A stretch of DNA of 5,521 bases from Acetofilamentum sp. (GTDB lineage: Bacteria; Bacteroidota; Bacteroidia; Bacteroidales; JAADGE01). Made by a program: the position numbers and the translations under genes. Positions within the stretch are counted from its first letter, which is position 1. Each line of letters opens with the position of its first letter. The notes below the pieces were generated by a model that was not told the DNA's origin, did no database searches, and saw nothing but the letters and a program-made list of their open reading frames with translations. This document shows positions 1-5,521 of the stretch, piece by piece. The DNA is taken from contig DYOJ01000004.1 in the NCBI GenBank assembly GCA_020720705.1, positions 21,674 through 27,194 on the forward strand. Reading direction: 5' to 3'.

Positions 1-1109
1 TTTTGCAACGAACTGTTCGCGCCGATGTCAGTTTGCACCGCCTTCAATACTTCTTGGTAATGCTCGAATCCCTTATTTGTCAAGGCTAATACAGCAGTTT
101 GTCCTTCAACGGACGGAATAATTTTGGCAAGTGCATCGGGCGAAGTTTTTGCAACTTCGTTCAACTTCCCTAAGACCTTTGTGAATCCTTCTGCCTTCAT
201 TGCCGTAACGCCGAACGGCACGCCGAACTTGCGCATTTCGGTTTCAGCTTCCTTGCTGGGCTTGATAAGACTGCTCATTGCAGCTTTGAGATAATTCACA
301 GATTCAGAAGTTGAAATACCGCTCAGCGTTAGTTCAGCCGTTGATGATAACAATTCCTGATAACTCATTCCGGCGTTGGCGGCAATCGGCGCGAGCTTGC
401 CCACGTTATCAGCAAGTTGCTGTACGCTTGTTTTTCCGAATTTCGATGCCGTGAAAACTGCATCTTGCACATTTGCAAGTTCGCTCATTTCAAGCTTATA
501 CGCATTCACGAATGTTGTGTTCATATCCACGGCAGTGCCTAAGTCAGCCATGCCGCCTTTGGCAAGCACGGCAGATTTCGTCATGAAATCAATGGCATCT
601 CCGGCGGAAATTCCGGCAGAAACAGCGTCGAACATCGCTTGGTTTGTGTCAGTAATTGAAAATCCGAGTTTCATAACCTCCAATGAGCCGGCTTTCAAGG
701 TGTCGCCGTATTTGGCAATGTCGGCATCGGATAAGTTCGTGAATACGTTGGTAATGCCTTGCTCGGCATCCATCGTATTTTTGGTTATGAATTTGAAGGT
801 GTCTCCGATGCCCATAACAACGCGCTGAAAGCTGTTTGCAAGAATTTCACCTGCCGCATACGCTTTCACTTCGTCGCGAATTTTCGCCCAACCTGTTTTT
901 ATTTTTCCTTGCATCACGCTGTGGTCATGCAAGGCGCGGTCGAGTTGCTTAATTTTCTGCGTTTGAGCAATATACTCTTTTGAGCCAATAGTCATATTGG
1001 CAAGTTCATTGCGCGCTTGGCGCATTGCGCCTGTAATGCCTTTGTAAGAATTAACAACTTGCTTATCGTTAATCCAAATGTTGATGGTTCTGTTCGTAGA
1101 ATTAGCCAT
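1..1109 (-). CDS. Phage tail tape measure protein, TP901 family (N-terminal part, cut by left window edge)
   Basis: Tape measure proteins fill the tail tube during assembly, set tail length and usually leave with the DNA at infection. I translated the minus strand from the ATG at 1109-1107; the frame stays open for 369 codons to the edge. Residues 1-20 (beginning MANSTNRTINIWIND) are a short beta-like leader. Residues about 28-63 are a charged helical stretch that could form a coiled coil. Residues about 115-295 match the pattern of the TP901 tape measure core: DAVSAGISAGDAIDFM near 161-176, GTAVDMNTTFVNAY near 191-204, then a KLAPIAANAGMSYQELL block near 238-254 and an SLIKPS block near 280-285, in the usual order. 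The start overlaps the preceding stop by one base (TAATG), with no Shine-Dalgarno motif, so translation is probably coupled. The C-terminal part, where hydrophobic segments or a peptidase domain often lie, is outside the window. The family call is firm; the full length is unknown. Confidence 0.93.
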   Translation of the reverse strand, partial: MANSTNRTINIWINDKQVVNSYKGITGAMRQARNELANMTIGSKEYIAQTQKIKQLDRALHDHSVMQGKIKTGWAKIRDEVKAYAAGEILANSFQRVVMGIGDTFKFITKNTMDAEQGITNVFTNLSDADIAKYGDTLKAGSLEVMKLGFSITDTNQAMFDAVSAGISAGDAIDFMTKSAVLAKGGMADLGTAVDMNTTFVNAYKLEMSELANVQDAVFTASKFGKTSVQQLADNVGKLAPIAANAGMSYQELLSSTAELTLSGISTSESVNYLKAAMSSLIKPSKEAETEMRKFGVPFGVTAMKAEGFTKVLGKLNEVAKTSPDALAKIIPSVEGQTAVLALTNKGFEHYQEVLKAVQTDIGANSSLQ

Positions 1110-1540
1110 TATAGTCGAGATGAAATATTAACTGCTTGGTCTGCTTGGTGTTTTGAAATTATATCGGAAAGATTTTCAATGCGTTGTCCGAAAACGAACG
1201 AATACCAATCTTTTTTCTCGCGCGGATTTCCCTTGCCGTGTCCGCGGCTATATCCGTGTGTCAGGAAAAATCCGTATCGCAAAAACGGAAAAACAATGCG
1301 CTCCGGGTAGCCCATTCGACTGCGCACAGCCGAATTGATACTATTTTCTAAGGTCAGGAATTGCGAACGCTCATGCTTGGCGATGCCGCGCACGGCTCCG
1401 AATTTGAATGTCCGTGCAAATTCCGCTTTCTGTCCGTTCGTAAGCATACGCACGCGCGTTTTCATATCCAACTTTTGAACATTCGCCCATCGCGATAAGT
1501 CTGAACGGTAGGCATTTGGATTGAATTTCTTTTCGCTCAT
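1109..1540 (-). CDS. Small basic phage protein preceding the tape measure; possible tail completion/connector-type protein
   Basis: This 143-residue protein has no function I can assign from sequence alone. It is rich in Lys, Arg and His, with a predicted helical first half (residues 1-75). A distinctive segment at about 80-113 contains FPFLRYGFFLTHGYSRGHGK followed by a Lys/Arg/Glu-rich linker and DWY, and the end is helical (LSDIISKHQADQAVNI). Remembered Bacteroidota prophage proteins next to tape measure genes have a similar aromatic, glycine-rich 'RxGFF.xxGxGRG' segment. A resemblance to the HK97 gp10 type of tail completion protein is possible but not shown. It begins inside the ATGA overlap with the 714-residue gene and ends in TAATG with the tape measure start. 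It occupies the slot where siphophages usually carry the tail assembly chaperone pair, yet no productive frameshift extends it: both alternative frames after its A6 run (1211-1216) stop within 20 codons. No signal peptide or membrane segment is evident. Confidence 0.6.
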   Translation of the reverse strand: MSEKKFNPNAYRSDLSRWANVQKLDMKTRVRMLTNGQKAEFARTFKFGAVRGIAKHERSQFLTLENSINSAVRSRMGYPERIVFPFLRYGFFLTHGYSRGHGKGNPREKKDWYSFVFGQRIENLSDIISKHQADQAVNISSRL

Positions 1541-3681
1541 ATCAGTGTCGCTAATGTTTGAATTCGTCCGTTCATAGATATTTCAATATCGAACAGAATC
1601 GGAATGTAATTTCTGTTGATAATGCGCACTTTCCGCGTGTCCGAATCCGTCTCGAACAGTCTCATAATGCGTGCAACGCCGAGCATATCAAGGTTAAGAT
1701 TCAACTTCACTTGTTCGCGTTCGGCGATATAGTCGTAATATTTGCGCTGAAATTTCTCATACATACCGTCAGCGCCGTTCAATCGGAGTGCGAAATCGGC
1801 GTGAATATTTCCTGCGGTATCGTATCTTCCGACCGATGCCGTGGGCTGATTAGTCACTCGGTTTGGAATAATTCCGAAATAATGCAAAAGTGAGAATTTA
1901 AACTCATATTCACCCGTGCCGAATGCCGGTGATGTTCCGGAAATATCAGTCGCCGGAAGCATATTCTGTGCAGTATATGCTTCGTTGAATCGCATACGCA
2001 TCGGTGTAATGTCGATTTCTATAAGTTCGGCATTTGATTTTTCGGAATTTATATTCTCAAAATTATCGCGGTAATTCTTCCACATATACAATTGCGCCGT
2101 ATTGTCGTAATACGACAGAATGTATTTGTTCAGATTCTCAACATAATACATCTGATTTGGACCGGTCGGAGCCGTAATATCGCCTGATGTGATTGTGCCC
2201 AGCAAGGTATATTTAGATGTCAATTGCTGATTAATTTCGTCGGTATCAGCTAACTTCAACTTATATTCCGACTTCAATAATTCAATTTCTTGAGTATCGA
2301 GAATGTAATATTCAGTCAGGTCAAGCTGTTTCGGCGAATCAATAATATCATTCCACGAATCCAATGAAATAATGCTGCGCTGCGTGTCCACGAACGGTGC
2401 AAGGCAGAACGCCTTCACAATGGTATTCAGGAATTCACTTACCGAAATGTTTGGCACGTGATTTTTCGGCGAGATGTCGCCCGTGAAAAAATTAAGATTA
2501 TTGTAAGAAATCGGATTATAGATAATTTCGGCATTATTATAATAGATATTATAAGTACGACCGGAAACAACCTTATAGAGACCAATATACGCAGTAAGTG
2601 TATCGCCGATTGCAATATCAGGAAAATTCAAATAAGCATCGAAATACGAATAATTCATGTCAGCTACGGGCAAGTCTATCCTAACCTTGTCATACCAATC
2701 GTTATTTCTGACAATTGCCAAAACCAATTGCTGTTGAGCATCGTAGCCTTGCACCGATGTAATTTTCGCATCTAACTTGATACTGACTGAAATTCCGCCT
2801 TCCTTATCCACCGTATAGTCAGAAGTTGCCAAATTCAACAAATTGTAAGGATCAGTTTCAGAGTCAATTTCAATCGGCGTATAATATACATATTCACCGT
2901 ACGCGAATATTTCAAAATTGCGTTCGGTAGTGGTATTGCCTTGGGCAATATCTTCGGCTTTCGGCGTGAAATCCAAGGCGAAATTATTGAACAATACCAA
3001 TTTAGAGAATTGAACATCGTCCATGAATTTGCCTTGAACGGTATAGCCAATGTCGGCGAAAATTGACGTTAAGACAGATTTCAGAAAGAAATGCGGCACA
3101 AGGCAGTTCTGATTGTATACGCTTAATTGAAAGAAGAAATTTTTCAGATAATTACCATTCGCATAATGATTGATGAATTTATTGAAACTTGGATTAATTT
3201 CTTCTGCATAGAAGTTTTTGGCTTCAATTTTTGGAAATACAAAATCAGTATCAGGATAAGCAAGCACTGACGCAGCTTTTGCCGATGTGATAATTTCGGA
3301 AGTATCGGCACCGATATAGTAATCAGCATACGCAATATCTCTGATATTCGTGTCCTTGAATGCTTCCGGAAACGGACGGAATGAAAATGCAACCTTATAC
3401 TCGCGCGCGGTAGTCGTCTGTACCAACATTGTGCCTCGAAAAGACATGTCGCCGCCGATGCGCAGAATGACATTATCATAGATACGAATTTTCGACGAAA
3501 TATCAAGGGATTTCGAGTATGTTAGAATCTTGTCATTCACATCGGTACTCGGTATAGTAAACCACTGCACCACAGATGATTGCAAGGTATCTGCGGTCGG
3601 ATTCGGAAATACTAAGCTGAGCTTGATTGTGGTATCAGGCGACAGGATGAGGTATTGATTATTAATTTCTATCGAAATCAT
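1537..3681 (-). CDS. Large phage tail protein, putative hub/tail-tip (baseplate-like) component of Bacteroidota type
   Basis: This 714-residue protein is probably structural. Residues 1-60 form a beta-rich start with a PNPTADTLQSSVVQWFTIPS stretch, resembling the N-terminus of remembered Bacteroidota prophage tail proteins where an 'N..SNRF.vP.t..N' pattern leads. Residues about 60-110 look like a beta barrel or sandwich. A conserved-looking segment, CLVPHFFLKSVLTSIFADIG (193-212), is followed by FMDDVQFSKLVLFNN (219-233). Residues about 286-390 are a beta-rich stretch that may be an inserted sandwich domain. A second segment, NHVPNISVSEFLNTIVKAF (407-425), echoes the first. The C-terminal third contains many Tyr and Asn residues and ends in beta strands (FDIEISMNGRIQTL). 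No signal peptide, membrane segment or enzymatic motif is visible. The ATG at 3681 overlaps the upstream stop as ATGA, and its own stop overlaps the next start in the same way. Hub or Tal-like function is inferred from size, fold impression and context; it could instead be another tail-tip or adhesin-bearing part. Confidence 0.6.
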   Translation of the reverse strand: MISIEINNQYLILSPDTTIKLSLVFPNPTADTLQSSVVQWFTIPSTDVNDKILTYSKSLDISSKIRIYDNVILRIGGDMSFRGTMLVQTTTAREYKVAFSFRPFPEAFKDTNIRDIAYADYYIGADTSEIITSAKAASVLAYPDTDFVFPKIEAKNFYAEEINPSFNKFINHYANGNYLKNFFFQLSVYNQNCLVPHFFLKSVLTSIFADIGYTVQGKFMDDVQFSKLVLFNNFALDFTPKAEDIAQGNTTTERNFEIFAYGEYVYYTPIEIDSETDPYNLLNLATSDYTVDKEGGISVSIKLDAKITSVQGYDAQQQLVLAIVRNNDWYDKVRIDLPVADMNYSYFDAYLNFPDIAIGDTLTAYIGLYKVVSGRTYNIYYNNAEIIYNPISYNNLNFFTGDISPKNHVPNISVSEFLNTIVKAFCLAPFVDTQRSIISLDSWNDIIDSPKQLDLTEYYILDTQEIELLKSEYKLKLADTDEINQQLTSKYTLLGTITSGDITAPTGPNQMYYVENLNKYILSYYDNTAQLYMWKNYRDNFENINSEKSNAELIEIDITPMRMRFNEAYTAQNMLPATDISGTSPAFGTGEYEFKFSLLHYFGIIPNRVTNQPTASVGRYDTAGNIHADFALRLNGADGMYEKFQRKYYDYIAEREQVKLNLNLDMLGVARIMRLFETDSDTRKVRIINRNYIPILFDIEISMNGRIQTLATLI

Positions 3682-5120
3682 AATTCGTGTGAATATCGGT
3701 AAGTAATTTCAATATTGCTCAGATTCTCGGTTTCGTCATACACCTCGAAATCAGTCTCAATCAGTTCGCATTTCACGAATTGATTATTTTTCAATTCATA
3801 GAACTGTTCCGAATGCAGAAGCGGAATAATTGCATCGGCTTCGCGCTTACTCATTGTACCGAGCGATGCCGAAATTTTCGGAAAAGCTGAAATTGTGCGC
3901 GTTATGAATTCTCCGTCAGCGACATCATAACCAATCGGAACATATTTTCTGTTCGTCTCGCGTTCAACCGAAATCTTTTTTTTCACGTCTGTCGTGCTGT
4001 GTATCATTTCGAAAAATCCGAACGAATTGATGTAAGCGAATTGCTTGTCATTGTAGGCAGTTTCATTGACATATAAGACAATCTTATCCGAAGATAAGTT
4101 TGCGGAAATATCAATACGATAGATGTCTGTTTTCCCTGCAAGAATGTCAGGGAGCAGTATATCAGCAAAATAGACACATTCGGCAACAGATATACCATAC
4201 GTATGCAGCACTTCAGTTGTATCTGTGCCGTCTATTTTATAGAATTTGGCCGACAAAATTAAGTCCGTCAGCGTTTGTAACACTAAGTATGTCAAGTTGA
4301 TATACGAAGAATCGGACACATTTAGTATTTTCCGGTCATTGAGAAATCCGTTCTCAATCGAAAATGTCGGATACATATTGAAATTGATTTTGCCCGGCAA
4401 AACTTGAATTTCGTCGAATGTGTAAGGATAATCTGAACCACTGTAATGTTCTGAGAATCCGACATTTAATGTTAAGTCAGTAGGATTAGCATAATATTCC
4501 GTAGCAATAATATCGCTTGGCAGATAGATTTGTTTCGGAATAATTTCGCCGAAATCAAAGGAAGTAACGCCGTCGGCATTCACATCGGCGCGTTTGGTTG
4601 CAATATTTCTGCCTTGCCATTCAACTTTCGCCGTGATATAGTAATTCGGCTCAACTTTTTTCATCGGACACAGCGATAACAGTAATCCGGCATCGTCATA
4701 TCTGTCTTCATATCCTGCGCCTCCGGTATAGACAATATTTTCATTATTGAATTCCCATGAAAATCCAACAGCTTCATTTGATTCAAACCAAATGATTTCA
4801 CCTTCTGCATACACATTGTAATATTGTGCGACTTGCGGCATTGCGGCAATCTGAGCCGCTGTAACTTCCGCACTTGCATACGGTGTAATACCAAGCGGGC
4901 TCAGTCCGTAATATCCGGAAACAATTACAATGATGCCGTTATACACTTCCGGTATCGGAATTATGAATGTATCCAGAGGATCGGCACCAGTAGTGCGTCG
5001 AAATCCGAACTTAGCTACGCAATTATTCGTAATTATGTATTTGGAACCGCTTACCTTATATTTCAGACCGTTGCCGCGAAAATCAACGGCGTTCGGTTTT
5101 TCTAAGATGCTTATACTCAT
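3678..5120 (-). CDS. Beta-rich phage structural (tail) protein of Bacteroidota type, function unassigned
   Basis: This 480-residue protein is not a family whose biochemical role I know. It starts MSISILEKPNAVDFRGNG, resembling remembered Bacteroidota prophage proteins that open with 'I.i...P....f.gN'. Residues about 84-123 (TAAQIAAMPQVAQYYNVYAEG, then FSWEF) follow a helix-then-beta-hairpin pattern seen in those proteins. Residues about 155-360 are mostly predicted beta strands, suggesting sandwich domains. A distinctive motif, FAYINSFGFFEMIHST, lies at 361-376 and is followed by a Lys/Glu-rich stretch (KKKISVERETNRK, 380-392). The last 60 residues (FYELKNNQFVKCELIETDFE, then IEITYRYS) are again beta. 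There is no signal peptide, membrane segment or catalytic motif. Both ends overlap neighbours by ATGA, so it is probably made in coupled amounts with the 714-residue protein and may be its partner in the tail tip. Possible alternatives are a Dit-like distal tail protein or a fibre/receptor-binding component. Confidence 0.57.
   Translation of the reverse strand: MSISILEKPNAVDFRGNGLKYKVSGSKYIITNNCVAKFGFRRTTGADPLDTFIIPIPEVYNGIIVIVSGYYGLSPLGITPYASAEVTAAQIAAMPQVAQYYNVYAEGEIIWFESNEAVGFSWEFNNENIVYTGGAGYEDRYDDAGLLLSLCPMKKVEPNYYITAKVEWQGRNIATKRADVNADGVTSFDFGEIIPKQIYLPSDIIATEYYANPTDLTLNVGFSEHYSGSDYPYTFDEIQVLPGKINFNMYPTFSIENGFLNDRKILNVSDSSYINLTYLVLQTLTDLILSAKFYKIDGTDTTEVLHTYGISVAECVYFADILLPDILAGKTDIYRIDISANLSSDKIVLYVNETAYNDKQFAYINSFGFFEMIHSTTDVKKKISVERETNRKYVPIGYDVADGEFITRTISAFPKISASLGTMSKREADAIIPLLHSEQFYELKNNQFVKCELIETDFEVYDETENLSNIEITYRYSHEL
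3975..3983 (-). other. Homopolymer A8 followed by G inside the 480-residue gene (in-phase A AAA AAG heptamer)
   Basis: On the coding strand the codons are GTG AAA AAA AAG ATT (Val-Lys380-Lys381-Lys382-Ile). This places the classic A AAA AAG slippery heptamer in the phase needed for a -1 shift. A -1 shift here reads GAT TTC GGT TGA, so the product would stop three residues later. I see no obvious strong stem-loop or Shine-Dalgarno stimulator around it. It is most simply a Lys-rich stretch and a possible polymerase slippage or sequencing-error hotspot. Confidence 0.4.
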
Positions 5121-5521
5121 ACTAATTTCGTATTATGAACTGAAGAGATTATGAATGTAACGAACCAACCGTAATTTCCGTCTGCTGAGTTCTGAACGGG
5201 CACGACTTCAAAGCTGTTGATGTCGGTATGTCGCAGGAAATTCGGGCAATGTTGCATTTTTCTGTCATAGCGGATTCGATTGTATATCTTATCGACCAAG
5301 GCTTCACACGTGTCCATCGCAATCACAATGCTTTGGAAGTCTCCGGTATCGCCGACGTGCGAAAATATAGTCATACCCACAGTCATCGGCTTGAGAATAC
5401 TGTCGGCGGTATTGTCAGAATATCGAAAATCGTAATTCTCAATCAACATCGCCGGATAATTGCCGTCCGTGGTTAAGCCGGATAGAAATTCGTCCATGCC
5501 CTTGCGATAGAATGTCTTATT
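5117..5521 (-). CDS. C-terminal part of a small phage protein, possibly tail terminator/neck type (cut by right window edge)
   Basis: The frame ends with TGA at 5119-5117 and is open to the right edge, giving 134 visible residues. A Met codon lies at 5497-5495, but eight in-frame codons before it (NKTFYRKG) are also open, so the true start is probably outside the window. Visible features are an early YPAMLIENYDFRYSDNTADS stretch, a central beta strand (MTVGMTIFSHV), a helix (SIVIAMDTCEALVDKIYNRI), and a C-terminal YGWFVTFIIS strand. This resembles small uncharacterised proteins just upstream of tail genes in Bacteroidota prophages. The mixed alpha/beta layout and small size would suit a tail terminator or head-tail joining protein, but that is inference from position. 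Its stop overlaps the start of the 480-residue gene as ATGA. Confidence 0.55.
   Translation of the reverse strand, partial: NKTFYRKGMDEFLSGLTTDGNYPAMLIENYDFRYSDNTADSILKPMTVGMTIFSHVGDTGDFQSIVIAMDTCEALVDKIYNRIRYDRKMQHCPNFLRHTDINSFEVVPVQNSADGNYGWFVTFIISSVHNTKLV

Noticed and set aside
376..828. Plus-strand open frame of 150 codons opposite the tape measure gene
   Set aside because: It lies wholly antisense to a well supported tape measure core. Its Ser/Ala/Thr-rich product mirrors the coding bias of the opposite strand and shows no domain.
1200..1220. A6 run in the 143-residue gene as a programmed frameshift into a chaperone fusion or the tape measure
   Set aside because: Its phase (GAG AAA AAA GAT) does not fit a standard slippery heptamer, and both shifted frames stop within 20 codons.
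2835..3506. Minus-strand open frames of 71 and 120 codons within the 714-residue gene
   Set aside because: They are out-of-frame readings in a gene whose main frame is continuous for 714 codons, and their products are rich in Ile/Arg/Ser with no domain-like pattern.
4824..5154. Overlapping plus-strand open frames opposite the start of the 480-residue gene
   Set aside because: They run against the clear operon direction, lack any recognisable motif and cross the ATGA junction of real genes, so they are frame shadows.
1..5521. Defence system, CRISPR array, retron, tRNA, insertion sequence or attachment site
   Set aside because: I found no direct repeats with spacers, no transposase, nuclease or reverse transcriptase motifs and no tRNA-like fold. 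The window is coding throughout with tail-type genes.

Overview
The window is a solid block of phage or prophage tail genes, all on the minus strand and read from right to left. Five open reading frames cover every base. In transcription order they are: the end of a small gene that enters from the right edge (5521-5117), a 480-residue protein (5120-3678), a 714-residue protein (3681-1537), a 143-residue protein (1540-1109), and the first 369 residues of a TP901-type tail tape measure protein (1109 to the left edge). Only the tape measure has a function that can be read with confidence. The other four are typed by position and by remembered resemblance to uncharacterised proteins of Bacteroidota (pro)phages.

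The host is probably a member of the Bacteroidota. No start codon has a recognisable Shine-Dalgarno sequence in front of it, base composition is moderately AT-rich, and the proteins resemble families I associate with Bacteroides/Flavobacterium-type prophages, including a tape measure N-terminus beginning with a TINIWIND-like strand. No host gene, integrase, attachment site or lysis gene is visible, so prophage, free phage and defective element cannot be told apart.

The genes are packed as one translationally coupled operon. Three successive junctions are ATGA overlaps (4 bases) and the last is TAATG (1 base). There is no intergenic DNA, so no promoter, terminator or RNA gene would be expected inside the window, and I see none.

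Functionally the block should supply tail parts: the tape measure sets tail length, the 714-residue protein looks like a hub or tail-tip component, the 480-residue protein is a beta-rich structural partner, and the two small proteins may be tail completion or terminator-type factors. The order is unusual, because the two large putative tail-tip proteins precede the tape measure instead of following it as in lambda or TP901-1. I found no sign of a defence system, CRISPR array, retron or other non-tail system.
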